Both the position numbers and the translations under genes were made by a program. This document shows, piece by piece, positions 8,769 to 17,048 of a stretch of 40,158 nucleotides of DNA. The notes below the pieces were generated by a model. It was not told the DNA's origin. It saw only the letters and a list, made by a program, of their open reading frames with translations, and did no database searches. This stretch comes from Sporomusa acidovorans (GTDB lineage: Bacteria; Bacillota; Negativicutes; Sporomusales; Sporomusaceae), in assembly GCF_900101845.1 (NCBI RefSeq), contig NZ_FNAM01000047.1, forward strand, positions 1 through 40,158, in the 5' to 3' direction. The number at the start of each line of letters is the position of its first letter. Position 1 is the first letter of the stretch.

Positions 8769-9122
8769 GATCTATTTCCTCCCTAATTCTTGAATTGGTA
8801 TGACAGTAATTGGTGATAAATTTATAAACTATTCGCTATCTGCTATTTTGTTCCTGCAATTCAAAAGCGCAAAAAGTAGGATTGCCACACCCAAGCTCGC
8901 GCTAACCATTTAACAGGTCATTGCGAGAAAGAATGACGGATATCTTGCGTTTCGTCTTCCCCCGTAACCTAGAAAGTTATGAGCAGCCGGAACTTGTTAG
9001 AAATGTCCAGATGCGAGGCACGACGAGGAGGTGCAGCGCGGCGTACAGTCGTACGTAAGCAAGCCCCCGCAGGAGAAACGAAGCAGATGGGCGTTTATAA
9101 CAAGTTCTATCGTATTGGCCGC
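8769..9122. other. 354 bp argF-argG intergenic spacer carrying two palindromic repeats
   Basis: No protein-coding gene is evident here. From left to right it holds: the argG ribosome-binding site and an AT-rich stretch (8780-8870); a segment with GGATTGCCAC (8879-8888) and a small hairpin GTCATT/AATGAC (8917-8922 with 8932-8937), resembling degraded dispersed repeats; and a 118-base palindrome-ended element (8990-9107) ending 15 bases before the argF stop. Every other junction in the arg run is 51 bases or less, so this spacer looks like a place where repeats have settled. I saw no clear ARG box or intrinsic terminator. Confidence 0.7.
8990..9107. repeat. 118 bp palindrome-ended interspersed repeat (MITE/REP-like)
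   Basis: The element begins GAACTTGTTAGAAATGTCCA and ends with the near complement, TAACAAGTTC being the last ten bases. The outer 10 bases of each arm match perfectly and the 24-base arms (8990-9013, 9084-9107) match with a few differences. The GC-rich interior contains GTACAGTCGTAC and no reading frame. Many anaerobe genomes contain dispersed palindromes with the same GTCCAGATG...CAGATGGGCGTTT ends; this is from memory and unchecked. No obvious target-site duplication flanks it. Transcribed as part of the arg mRNA it would fold into a long hairpin between argF and argG. Confidence 0.75.
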
Positions 9123-10055
9123 TTAATCAGCCATTAATAGAGCCATTATTGCCTTTTGGATATGCAGCCGGTTCTCCGCTTCATCAAACACAACAGAATT
9201 AGGCCCTTCCATCACGTCGTCGGTGATTTCTTCACCGCGGTGAGCCGGCAGACAGTGCATAACCAGCGAATCCTTTCTGGCTACCTGCATGATGGCGCTA
9301 TTGATCTGGAAGCCGGCAAACGCCTGCTTGCGGATCGCCTGCTCGCCTTCTTTGCCCATACTTGCCCAGACGTCGGTGTAAAGCACATCGGCGTCTTTGG
9401 CGGCAGCGAACGGATCGTCAACAATCGTGATCTTGCTGCCGGAAAGCTTGGCGGCGACCGCCGCCTGTTCCACGATGGTAGCATCCGGCGCATAGTTGGG
9501 CGGCGTAGCCACACTGATATCCATACCCACTTTGGCACAGATATGCAACAGCGAGTTAACCATATTGTTGCCATCGCCAATATAGCACAATTTAAGCCCT
9601 TTTAAGCTGCCTTTATGCTCAAGGGTAGTAAATATATCGGCCATTGCCTGACAAGGGTGTAAGAGGTCGGTTAAGGCGTTTATAACGGGAATACTCGCAT
9701 AATCGGCAAGTTCTTCTACTTCCAGATGGGAAAATGTACGAATCATAATACCGTCCAGATAACGGGACAGTACGCGTGCCGTATCTTTAACCGGCTCTCC
9801 CCGGCCGATTTGCAGGTCATGAGAAGACAAGAACAGGGCCGTGCCGCCAAGCTGGTACATGCCAACTTCAAAGGAAACCCTTGTCCTGGTGGATGCTTTT
9901 TGGAAAATCATGCCCAGGGTCTTGCCTTTTAACAACGGATGCGGCTCACCAGCCTTTTGCCTTGCCTTGAGTATTTTGGCAAAGTCAAAAATCTGATATA
10001 TTTCATCAACCGATAAATCATGTATTGACAGAAAGTCTTTTCCTTTCAGACTCAT
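9123..10055 (-). CDS. argF: Ornithine carbamoyltransferase
   Basis: Transfers the carbamoyl group from carbamoyl phosphate to ornithine to give citrulline. The family motifs are all visible: the carbamoyl-phosphate loop STRTR at 55-59, HPCQA in the middle, and the ornithine-binding HCLPAHRGEE near the C-terminus. I choose the ATG ending at 10055, 8 bases after GGGGGAG, giving 310 residues. An in-frame GTG three codons upstream overlaps the Shine-Dalgarno sequence and is unlikely. It lies 18 bases after argD. The same family includes transcarbamylases for other substrates, but the arg context and motifs favour ornithine. Confidence 0.97.
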   Translation of the reverse strand: MSLKGKDFLSIHDLSVDEIYQIFDFAKILKARQKAGEPHPLLKGKTLGMIFQKASTRTRVSFEVGMYQLGGTALFLSSHDLQIGRGEPVKDTARVLSRYLDGIMIRTFSHLEVEELADYASIPVINALTDLLHPCQAMADIFTTLEHKGSLKGLKLCYIGDGNNMVNSLLHICAKVGMDISVATPPNYAPDATIVEQAAVAAKLSGSKITIVDDPFAAAKDADVLYTDVWASMGKEGEQAIRKQAFAGFQINSAIMQVARKDSLVMHCLPAHRGEEITDDVMEGPNSVVFDEAENRLHIQKAIMALLMAD

Positions 10056-10073
10056 TCCTAACACTCCCCCAGA

Positions 10074-11270
10074 TTAAAGTTGTACAGCCGCCAGTGTTTT
10101 CTCTAAAATGGCCGTCATTTCATCAACATGGTCTTTGGTAATGATCAGCGGCGGTACAAACCGGAGTACATCACCGGCAGTGCAGTTAATGATCGCACCT
10201 TGGTTCATACACTCGTTTACAATATCCCGGCCCGGACGGGTGAGTTTGGCCCCCACGATCAAGCCTTTGCCCCGCACTTCGGTAATCAGTGCCGGAAATT
10301 TGTTTTTAAGCCGATTAAGTTTTGCCACAAGATAGTCGCCTATTGTCTGAGCATTTTCCAGCAGTTTTTCCTCTTCGATAACTTTCAGGACCGCATTAGC
10401 GGCCGCACACGCCAACGGATTGCCGCCAAAGGTGGTGCCGTGGTCGCCTGGTCCGAAAGCGGCGGCTACTTTATCGGTGGTGATAAAAGCGCCAATCGGC
10501 ACACCGCCTGCCAAGCCTTTGGCCAAGGTAACAATATCGGGCTTAATGCCAAAAAGCTCATAGGCAAACATCTTGCCGGTCCGTCCGATACCGGACTGAA
10601 TTTCATCCAGAATGAGCAGGGCCCCGTATTTGTCGCACAACTGGCGGACTTTGGCCAGATAATCCTTGTCCGGTATGTTTACGCCGCCTTCTCCCTGAAT
10701 GGGTTCCAGCATTACGGCACAAGTCTTGTCTGACACCACCGCTGCCAGCGCCGCCAGGTCATTGAACGGAACATGCTTAAAGCCGCCCGGCAGGGGCTCA
10801 TAGCCATGCTGGTATTTGGGCTGGCCGGTGGCGGTCAGAGTAGCCAGCGTCCTCCCGTGGAAAGAATGTTCGGCCGCAATAATGTCAACTTTATCGGCAG
10901 CAATCGTTTTGCCGTATTTACGTGCCAGCTTAATAGCCCCTTCATTGGCTTCGGCGCCGCTATTGCCGAAAAACGCCTTGTCAAGGCCGCTTAACGCCAC
11001 CAGTTTCTTGGCAAGCAAAGCCTGTGCCTCGGTGTAGTACAGGTTGGAACAATGAATCATTTTTCCTGCTTGATCAGCAACGGCTTTCACCAAGGCGGGA
11101 TGTGCGTGTCCTAAAACATTTACGGCAATACCGGCCAGAAAATCGATGTATTTCTTTCCTTCAATATCATAGACATAAGGGCCTTCGCCATGACTAAGAA
11201 CTATGCTATACCGGGCAAATACCGGCAGATAATTTTCTTTATCAACGTCAAATACCGTCTGTTTATCCAC
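10074..11270 (-). CDS. argD: Acetylornithine aminotransferase
   Basis: A class-III PLP aminotransferase converting N-acetylglutamate semialdehyde to N-acetylornithine with glutamate as donor. The sequence has GNSGAEANEGAIKLARK (about 102-118), the PLP-contacting LDEIQSGIGRTG with D222, and the Schiff-base lysine K251 in TLAKGLAGGVPIG. I place the start at the GTG ending at 11270, seven bases after AGGAGG, giving 398 residues, which fits the family. A longer in-frame reading would run almost 100 bases into argB without a better start. The chosen start overlaps the argB stop by 8 bases, indicating coupled translation. Confidence 0.96.
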   Translation of the reverse strand: MDKQTVFDVDKENYLPVFARYSIVLSHGEGPYVYDIEGKKYIDFLAGIAVNVLGHAHPALVKAVADQAGKMIHCSNLYYTEAQALLAKKLVALSGLDKAFFGNSGAEANEGAIKLARKYGKTIAADKVDIIAAEHSFHGRTLATLTATGQPKYQHGYEPLPGGFKHVPFNDLAALAAVVSDKTCAVMLEPIQGEGGVNIPDKDYLAKVRQLCDKYGALLILDEIQSGIGRTGKMFAYELFGIKPDIVTLAKGLAGGVPIGAFITTDKVAAAFGPGDHGTTFGGNPLACAAANAVLKVIEEEKLLENAQTIGDYLVAKLNRLKNKFPALITEVRGKGLIVGAKLTRPGRDIVNECMNQGAIINCTAGDVLRFVPPLIITKDHVDEMTAILEKTLAAVQL

Positions 11271-12168
11271 TGATATACCTCCTATATTTGACCACCTCAG
11301 TACCGATGCCCTCGGTGGTGAAAATTTCCAAGAGCAAAGAGTGGGGTTTGCGGCCATCAATAATATGGGTCTTGGCCACGCCGGCAGCCAACGCTTTCAC
11401 ACATGCCTCCACCTTGGGAATCATGCCCCCGTCAATACTGCCGGTTTTAATCATTTCCTGCGCTTCCGCCAGCGACAAGGTGGAAACAAAACTGCTCTTA
11501 TCATTGTAGTCGCGGTAAATACCCTCAACATCCGTAATCAAGGCCAGTTTTTCGGCCCCCAGTGCGGCCGCCAGTTCGCCGGCCACATAATCGGCGTTAA
11601 TGTTATAGGTAGCGCCGTCTTTGCCGACGCCTATCGGTGAAATAACCGGGATATAGCCCTGCTCTAAGAAATTTTCAACAATCCCAATATTTAGCTTCAG
11701 AACATCACCGACAAAACCAATGTCGACTTCTTTAACCTGACCGTTTTCGCGAACTTTGGCCAAGTGCTTGGCAGCAATAATAAGATCGGCATCTTTACCG
11801 CTTAAGCCGACTGCTTTTGCGCCGAGAAAATTTAAATATTTTACGATTTCGCTGTTGATTTTGCCGACAAGCACCATTTCGGCAATATCTACAGTCTCGG
11901 CATCGGTTACCCGGAGGCCGCTGACAAAGCTGGACTCTTTGCCCAGTTTTTTCAGCATGCCGGTTATTTCCGGGCCGCCGCCATGAACAACTACCGGCCG
12001 GATGCCCGCATATTTTAGGAAAATAATATCCTGCATCACGCTTTTTTTAAGTTCGTCATTGAGCATGGCGTTGCCGCCATATTTAATGACAACTGTATTG
12101 CCGGAAAACCGCTGCAAATATGGTAGGGCTTCAATCAGCACAGCCGCTTTTTCTACCGAATTAATCAT
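11263..12168 (-). CDS. argB: Acetylglutamate kinase
   Basis: Phosphorylates N-acetylglutamate, usually the controlling step of the pathway. The 301 residues show the amino-acid-kinase fold motifs KYGGNAM (29-35), HGGGPEI (62-68), SGKDADLI and ALITDVEGIY. An N-terminal helix of about 25 residues precedes the first strand (MINSVEKAAVLIEALPYLQ). In this family such an extension goes with arginine-sensitive hexameric enzymes, so feedback inhibition by arginine is likely (family knowledge plus inference). It lies 51 bases after argJ and overlaps argD by 8 bases. Confidence 0.97.
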   Translation of the reverse strand: MINSVEKAAVLIEALPYLQRFSGNTVVIKYGGNAMLNDELKKSVMQDIIFLKYAGIRPVVVHGGGPEITGMLKKLGKESSFVSGLRVTDAETVDIAEMVLVGKINSEIVKYLNFLGAKAVGLSGKDADLIIAAKHLAKVRENGQVKEVDIGFVGDVLKLNIGIVENFLEQGYIPVISPIGVGKDGATYNINADYVAGELAAALGAEKLALITDVEGIYRDYNDKSSFVSTLSLAEAQEMIKTGSIDGGMIPKVEACVKALAAGVAKTHIIDGRKPHSLLLEIFTTEGIGTEVVKYRRYISG

Positions 12169-12219
12169 AGAATCATTCCTTTCCCAATTTTAAAAATTCC
12201 CAAACTATTATTTAACCAT

Positions 12220-13431
12220 TTAGGTCGTATATTCACCGTTGATTTTGACGTATTCATAAGAAAAATCACAGGTCCACACCGTAGCCGAAGCAGCGCCTAT
12301 GCCCAAATGCACTGTAACGGCAATATCTTTAGCCGCCATTACTTCTTTGAGTTTTGCGGCATCAAGCCTGGTCGCTCCCTGGCCGTTCTCAACGATCGTT
12401 AAGCCGCCGATCATCAGCGAAGCCTTATCCGGCTGCACGTTTGCACCCGAATAGCCGGCAGCACAGAGAATGCGGCCCCAATTGGGGTCCTGACCAAAGA
12501 AGGCAGTCTTAACAAGCGGCGATTTGGCAATCGCCATAGCAACACATTTGGCATCAGCAAAAGACGCCGCACCGTCCACCGTAATCGCGAGAAATTTAGT
12601 TGCCCCTTCGCCATCACGCACAATGAGCTGCGCCAGTTCCGTACAAACTGTTTGTAACGCTTTATAGAATTCCTGGTAAGTTGGGCTGGCGGTCGCCGTA
12701 ATTAGTTCATTGCCGGCCTGACCGTTGGCCAACACAGCCACCGTATCATTTGTACTGGTATCGCCGTCGACAGAAATCATATTGTAAGACAATTCAACGG
12801 CCTGGCTAAGCGCCTGGTTGAGCAGGGAGGGCTCTATGGCGGCGTCGGTGGTAATAAAGGACAGCATGGTTGCCATATTGGGATGAATCATACCCGCCCC
12901 TTTGGCAATGCCGGCAATCTTGCAGAGTTTACCCCCCAGGGTAAATTCATAAGCACAGGATTTAGAAAATGTATCGGTTGTCATGATTGCAGCCAGCATT
13001 GACTCGTGGCCGCTCGGGGATAATGCCGCAGCCGCCTGGTTAATGCCTTGTGTAACTTTGGCCATCGGCAGGTTGATGCCAATGACACCGGTGGAGGCCA
13101 CCAACACCTCATAATCATCGAGGCTAAGGGCCTGGGCTGCCTGATGAGCCATTGTCCGGGCATCGGTAAGGCCCTGCTCACCGGTACAGGCATTGGCACA
13201 GCCGGAATTAACAACAATGGCGCGCGCTCTACCGCGGCTAACAGCCTCTTGGGAGACAAGCACAGGCGCAGCCGCCATTTTATTAGTCGTAAATTTGGCA
13301 GCCGCTGCCGCGGGAACCGTACTATAAAGAATGCCTACATCTTCTTTGCCGTTCTTTTTTATACCGGCATGCACGCCGGCGGCCTTAAACCCTTGCGGCG
13401 CCGTGATCCCGCCTGTGATTTTAGTTAACAT
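12220..13431 (-). CDS. argJ: Bifunctional glutamate N-acetyltransferase/ornithine acetyltransferase
   Basis: Recycles the acetyl group from N-acetylornithine to glutamate and, in bifunctional forms, also uses acetyl-CoA. The precursor cleaves itself before a conserved threonine; the motif is present as HPNMATML, with T188 the expected nucleophile and new N-terminus of the beta chain. Other conserved blocks are VNSGCANACTGEQG, ASTGVIG, DGDTSTNDT and FFGQDPNWGRI. I choose the ATG ending at 13431, seven bases after AGGAGG, giving 403 residues; a GTG two codons upstream is too close to that site. No argA-like gene is in the window, which fits the bifunctional form, but this cannot be proved from sequence. 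Confidence 0.96.
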   Translation of the reverse strand: MLTKITGGITAPQGFKAAGVHAGIKKNGKEDVGILYSTVPAAAAAKFTTNKMAAAPVLVSQEAVSRGRARAIVVNSGCANACTGEQGLTDARTMAHQAAQALSLDDYEVLVASTGVIGINLPMAKVTQGINQAAAALSPSGHESMLAAIMTTDTFSKSCAYEFTLGGKLCKIAGIAKGAGMIHPNMATMLSFITTDAAIEPSLLNQALSQAVELSYNMISVDGDTSTNDTVAVLANGQAGNELITATASPTYQEFYKALQTVCTELAQLIVRDGEGATKFLAITVDGAASFADAKCVAMAIAKSPLVKTAFFGQDPNWGRILCAAGYSGANVQPDKASLMIGGLTIVENGQGATRLDAAKLKEVMAAKDIAVTVHLGIGAASATVWTCDFSYEYVKINGEYTT

Positions 13432-13442
13432 TAACACTCCTC

Positions 13443-14483
13443 CTACGGATACACGGGGGCATAATCAAGCCCAGTCCGCTCATCGATATTAAATAGTACA
13501 TTCATATTTTGAATTGCTTGACCGGCCGCACCTTTAACCAGATTGTCAATCGCGGCGATGGCAACAACCCGGCCGGTACGTTTGTCAATATGCCAGCCCA
13601 GGTCGCAGAAATTGCTGCCGCGGGTATTTTTCGTCGCCGGACAGCCACCCCGCCCCAGCAAGCGAATAAAATATTCCTTACCGTAAAGGGAAACATAGGC
13701 TGCATCAACCTGCTCCGCCGTAACACCTGCTTTAAGATTGGCATAGCAGGTGCTGAGAATGCCTCTGGCCATAGGAATCAAATGCGGCGTAAAGCTAAGG
13801 ATTATGTCTTCGCCGGCCAATCTGCCCAGCACTTCCTCAATCTCCGGCGTATGGCGGTGCCCGCCCACGTTATAAGCCTTAACACTCTCAAAGACTTCCG
13901 TAAAATGCGAGCCGAGATTCAGTCCCCGCCCGGCCCCTGACACACCGGACTTTGCATCCACAATAATAGTCGTCAAATCGACCAGTTTATTTTTAACTAA
14001 GGGTGCCAGCGCTAAAATACTGGCTGTTGTATAGCAGCCGGGATTGCCGACAATGGCTGCCTCCCGGATCTGGCTGCGGTTTAGTTCGGTCAGACCATAT
14101 ACGGCATTGGCGTTCCGGTGGGTGTGGGGAACTTTGTACCATTGTTCGTATGTGTCATGATTTTTAAACCGGTAATCGGCACCAAGATCAATAATTTTGA
14201 TGTTGGCATTAATGGCCGTTGCCTTCCGCCCCACTTCCATCGCATGACCATGCGGCAGCCCAATAAAAATAACATCACTGTCTGCTGCTATTTTTTCTAA
14301 GCTTGCCAGATTGGTCAGTTTTTGGGTATAAAATCGCGTAAGATGAGGGTATATATCAGCAATGGCCGTTCCTGGCTGACTTTCGGAAGTAATATATTGT
14401 ATTTCGGCAGCCGGATGGGATGCCAGTATGCGCAGTAATTCCGCACCGGTGTAACCGGTAGCGCCAACAATGCTTATTTTCAT
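13443..14483 (-). CDS. argC: N-acetyl-gamma-glutamyl-phosphate reductase
   Basis: NADPH-dependent reduction of N-acetylglutamyl phosphate to the semialdehyde. The N-terminal Rossmann motif is VGATGYTGAELLR (7-19). The catalytic cysteine is C150 in GNPGCYTTA, and the dimerisation domain includes GHRHTPEIE and FTPHLIPMARGI. The start is the ATG ending at 14483, eight bases after AAGGAG, giving 346 residues; a longer in-frame reading would run back through the promoter. This is the first gene of the arg operon. Its upstream region holds a strong promoter with an ArgR-like operator (14505-14534). Confidence 0.97.
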   Translation of the reverse strand: MKISIVGATGYTGAELLRILASHPAAEIQYITSESQPGTAIADIYPHLTRFYTQKLTNLASLEKIAADSDVIFIGLPHGHAMEVGRKATAINANIKIIDLGADYRFKNHDTYEQWYKVPHTHRNANAVYGLTELNRSQIREAAIVGNPGCYTTASILALAPLVKNKLVDLTTIIVDAKSGVSGAGRGLNLGSHFTEVFESVKAYNVGGHRHTPEIEEVLGRLAGEDIILSFTPHLIPMARGILSTCYANLKAGVTAEQVDAAYVSLYGKEYFIRLLGRGGCPATKNTRGSNFCDLGWHIDKRTGRVVAIAAIDNLVKGAAGQAIQNMNVLFNIDERTGLDYAPVYP

Positions 14484-14504
14484 AGTCCTCGCTCCTTTTG
14501 TAAT

Positions 14505-14534
14505 ATTATACATTACATATGAATAATAATGCAA
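14505..14534 (-). promoter_or_regulatory. argC promoter, sigma-A type
   Basis: Read on the minus strand, a -35 box TTGCAT (14529-14534) and a perfect -10 box TATAAT (14505-14510) are separated by 18 bases. The expected transcription start is about 10 to 15 bases before the argC ribosome-binding site AAGGAG, giving a very short leader. No other promoter this good is visible in the arg run, so it probably drives argC through at least argF. Confidence 0.8.
14520..14533 (-). promoter_or_regulatory. Putative ArgR operator (ARG box) over the argC -35 region
   Basis: The minus strand reads TGCATTATTATTCA, which fits the ARG-box pattern TGAAT-N4-ATTCA with one mismatch and an all A/T centre. It overlaps the -35 box and the spacer of the argC promoter, where bound ArgR would block RNA polymerase. 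A weaker similar sequence, TGTATAATATTACA, covers the -10 box. The argR gene itself is not in this window, so the assignment rests on motif and position. Confidence 0.6.
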
Positions 14535-14599
14535 GTATTTTTGTGTTCATGTATACATTAAATTTTCCGGCCTGTAACTGGTAGCCAGGCCTGTCGGGA

Positions 14600-14637
14600 C
14601 AAAAGAAAAAGAGGCCTAACTAGGAGTATCAGCCTCT
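14600..14637 (-). terminator. Intrinsic terminator overlapping the 3' end of amrS
   Basis: On the minus strand AGAGGC (14632-14637) pairs with GCCTCT (14610-14615), followed directly by TTTTCTTTTG. The first arm lies in the final sense codons of amrS and its stop codon TAG sits in the 16-base loop. It should end the cwlD-amrB-amrA-amrS transcript before the argC promoter. Confidence 0.8.
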
Positions 14638-15635
14638 GTGTGAAACCTGACTTCACCGCAAATGGGTATGCGCTGTCCGCACTGCGGGCATTTTTTCTCC
14701 GACTCGCTCAGGCGGCTATAACCGCCGAGACGGTCAATCACCTTATAACCGCATTGCGGGCAATAGGTATGGGAGCCTTCGCCGCCGACATTGCCAAGAT
14801 ACACATAATTAAGATACTTACGGGCCGTTTTATGAGCTTGCGCCAACGTACTGACAGGCGTTGGCGGGGCATCCATTTTATGATTAGGAAAATAGCGCGA
14901 TAGGTGCAGCGGCATATCCTCATTGATACCGGCCAGCCACTTAGCCAACGCGGCGATTTCCTCTGCCGAGTCGTTTAGCCCGGGTATCAGCAAGGTCGTA
15001 ATCTCAACATGACATTGCTTTGCCGCTTGTTCGACTGTTCGTTTGACATGGTCAAGTTTACCGGCACATACTTGCCGGTAAAAATCGTCGGTAAAAGCTT
15101 TGACATCAATATTCATCGCCGCAATATAAGGCAGGAGTTCCTGCAACGGCCGCTCATTAATGAAGCCGTTGGAAACCAGCACATTGCGTAGTCCGGCCGC
15201 CTGAACGAGGCGCGCGGTTTCCAGGATATATTCATACCACACGCTAGGTTCGGAATATGTATACGCAATACCGATATTGCCCCGTTCGACAAACCTGCCC
15301 GCCAGCGCTGCCGCAGCCTGCGGTTCCAGGCGGGTCATCGCCGGCTGAGCCTGGGCAATCTGCCAGTTTTGGCAAAACTTACATGCAAAGTTGCAGCCCC
15401 AGGTTCCCAGCGACAAAATAGCACTGCCGGGGTAAAAATGATAAAGCGGTTTTTTTTCAATCGGGTCCAGTGCCTGCGCGGTAGCCTGTGCATAATTTAA
15501 ACTGTACAGCTTGCCGTCCAGATTGCGCCGTACCCGGCAAAAGCCTGTCTGCCCCTCGGCAATCAGACAGTTTTTCGGACATAACCCACAAACAACGGCA
15601 TTGTTTTGCTGTTTGTAATGTAGTGCCTCCTGCAC
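14616..15635 (-). CDS. amrS: AmmeMemoRadiSam system radical SAM enzyme AmrS
   Basis: A radical SAM protein of unknown substrate belonging to the AmmeMemoRadiSam set. The 339 residues hold an N-terminal cysteine-rich segment (CGLCPKNC, then GFCRVRRN), the radical-SAM cluster motif CX3CX2C as CNFACKFC (C81, C85, C88), and a C-terminal zinc-ribbon-like part with two CPQCG pairs. The activating-enzyme-like organisation resembles glycyl-radical activases, for which such proteins are sometimes mistaken. The start is GTG, eight bases after AGGTG. It lies 22 bases after amrA. The co-occurrence of amrB, amrA and amrS is the main evidence for the name. Confidence 0.93.
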   Translation of the reverse strand: MQEALHYKQQNNAVVCGLCPKNCLIAEGQTGFCRVRRNLDGKLYSLNYAQATAQALDPIEKKPLYHFYPGSAILSLGTWGCNFACKFCQNWQIAQAQPAMTRLEPQAAAALAGRFVERGNIGIAYTYSEPSVWYEYILETARLVQAAGLRNVLVSNGFINERPLQELLPYIAAMNIDVKAFTDDFYRQVCAGKLDHVKRTVEQAAKQCHVEITTLLIPGLNDSAEEIAALAKWLAGINEDMPLHLSRYFPNHKMDAPPTPVSTLAQAHKTARKYLNYVYLGNVGGEGSHTYCPQCGYKVIDRLGGYSRLSESEKKCPQCGQRIPICGEVRFHTEADTPS

Positions 15636-15657
15636 TTTCTCTTCACCTGCTTTTGTG

Positions 15658-16173
15658 CTATTTATAGCGGGTTACGGTAAAGCGGTATAAATCAATTTCT
15701 TCTTCCGGCCGGATGCCTGCTTTCTGCATGGCGATGTCAACCTGCTCAGTGACAGTGTCAACACCTTCAAGATCAGGCAGCAGCAAACCGGAGCGCCGCC
15801 CTCTACGAACGATGACCCCATATGTTTTCGGATCAAGCTCATCTATGCTGTCAATCTGTTCCGGCGCTTCCAATACATCAACGGAGATTTCCATTTCACC
15901 GAGTTCGGTTGGTTCAACGGGCCGAAACCGCGGGTCCTGAGTTCCGGCACTGACCGCATTTTGAATGATTTCTTCGGCAATTGTCGGCTGAGTCGGGGCA
16001 AATGTCCCAATACACCCCCGCAACTGCCCTTTCTTTTTAAAAGAAACAAATACTCCCGCCTTCCCGCGTAAAACTTCCGGCAGTTCGGCGGGCTTGTCCA
16101 TGAGCTGTCCATGGGCAAGGTAATAGGCAAGACTATCCCCGGCAAGTTTTACCGGTGCACTTGGTTTGTCCAT
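15658..16173 (-). CDS. amrA: AmmeMemoRadiSam system protein A (AMMECR1 domain)
   Basis: A 171-residue protein consisting almost entirely of one AMMECR1 domain. The hallmark LRGCIG is at 51-56. It is followed by TIAEEIIQNAVSAGTQDPRF and ELGEMEISVDVL, all conserved across bacterial, archaeal and human members. The biochemical function is not established to my knowledge; the conserved RGCIG cysteine and the groove around it have been suggested as an active site in the family. It sits 11 bases after amrB and 22 bases before amrS, so the three are almost certainly one transcription unit. Confidence 0.95.
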   Translation of the reverse strand: MDKPSAPVKLAGDSLAYYLAHGQLMDKPAELPEVLRGKAGVFVSFKKKGQLRGCIGTFAPTQPTIAEEIIQNAVSAGTQDPRFRPVEPTELGEMEISVDVLEAPEQIDSIDELDPKTYGVIVRRGRRSGLLLPDLEGVDTVTEQVDIAMQKAGIRPEEEIDLYRFTVTRYK

Positions 16174-16184
16174 TCTAACACCTC

Positions 16185-17018
16185 CTATTTCTTACCTTTC
16201 AGCTTATAAGAAATAACGGCATAACCAACACCAAAAGGCCCCTCATAGGAGGATGTCTTTACTTCCGCCTCCAATCCTCCCATAACCCCCAGCAGGAAAA
16301 AAATTGACCGCAGGCCGCATTGCCCTGCTTCCTCAATCAAATTTCCATCCATATTGAGCAGAGATTTGACATCCATATTAGTAAGCGCAGTTACAACCTG
16401 ACGGTCAAATTCAGCGCCTTTAGGGCTATAGCCGGCCGGAGCATCCGCTGTCAGACGGTGCGATAAATCGCCTGAAGCAATAACCGCTACCCGCTTGTCC
16501 ACATGCCCGATTGCTGCCTGAACCGCTTTCCCAAAGGTATACATCTCTTCATAAGCCAGCATGCCAATTGTTAAATGCACAATCTGTCCTTTGAACCCGG
16601 CTTTGGCCAGATAATAAAGCGGCACAAAGGCACCATGATCAAGCTGCAGGGATACCCGATAATTTTTGGCTATATCATCGGTCAATTCATTTAAATTAAT
16701 TCCCAAACGCTGACAGTTGCGGATAATATGTTTGATTAACAGATTATCTGTCTCAAAGCCAAGAACAAGGTCGGGAACCCCAAACTGAGCCATGCTTCCC
16801 CTGAGGCGAGGATGGATACTAACCGTAACTGCATCTTCAAATACCGGCCCATGCGGTGTAATAATGACAATAGTCTGGGGATTTCCTTCCTTTAACATTT
16901 CCGCCACTTGCTTTGCCGCGTCAACTGTCGATTTAATTTTCTCCAATTCCTGGTTTCCCACTTCCGGGATCATAATCGGGGGATGTGGCATGAGCGCACA
17001 GCCAACCAAATTGTCCAT
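16185..17018 (-). CDS. amrB: AmmeMemoRadiSam system protein B (MEMO-like, class III extradiol dioxygenase fold)
   Basis: A 277-residue protein related to MEMO and to LigB-type non-heme iron dioxygenases. Candidate metal-binding residues lie in MPHPP (H12), TPHGPV (H56), LDHGAF (H128) and SGDLSHR (H187). A cysteine in GQCGLRS (C234) sits where human MEMO1 has its metal-site cysteine. No signal peptide is seen, so it should be cytoplasmic. It starts the AmmeMemoRadiSam genes, 30 bases after cwlD. A ring-cleaving activity is not implied: some family members keep the fold but not that reaction. Confidence 0.92.
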   Translation of the reverse strand: MDNLVGCALMPHPPIMIPEVGNQELEKIKSTVDAAKQVAEMLKEGNPQTIVIITPHGPVFEDAVTVSIHPRLRGSMAQFGVPDLVLGFETDNLLIKHIIRNCQRLGINLNELTDDIAKNYRVSLQLDHGAFVPLYYLAKAGFKGQIVHLTIGMLAYEEMYTFGKAVQAAIGHVDKRVAVIASGDLSHRLTADAPAGYSPKGAEFDRQVVTALTNMDVKSLLNMDGNLIEEAGQCGLRSIFFLLGVMGGLEAEVKTSSYEGPFGVGYAVISYKLKGKK

Positions 17019-17048
17019 AGTATCGCTCCCTTCAGGTACTGGTGCTTT

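Noticed and set aside
8769..8870. ARG box or sigma-A promoter for argG
   Set aside because: AATTCAAGAATT near the ribosome-binding site and TATAAA further up are suggestive, but spacing and matches are too poor to support a call.
10128..10733. A 201-codon plus-strand open frame opposite argD, and similar long antisense frames at 1637-2269 and 31908-32480
   Set aside because: They lie fully opposite well-conserved genes, have no family resemblance that I recognise, and long antisense frames are common opposite genes of this composition.
14567..14592. GGCCTG...CAGGCC hairpin upstream of argC as a second terminator
   Set aside because: The stem is only six pairs with no T-run on either side; the stronger terminator at 14600-14637 already explains the amrS end.
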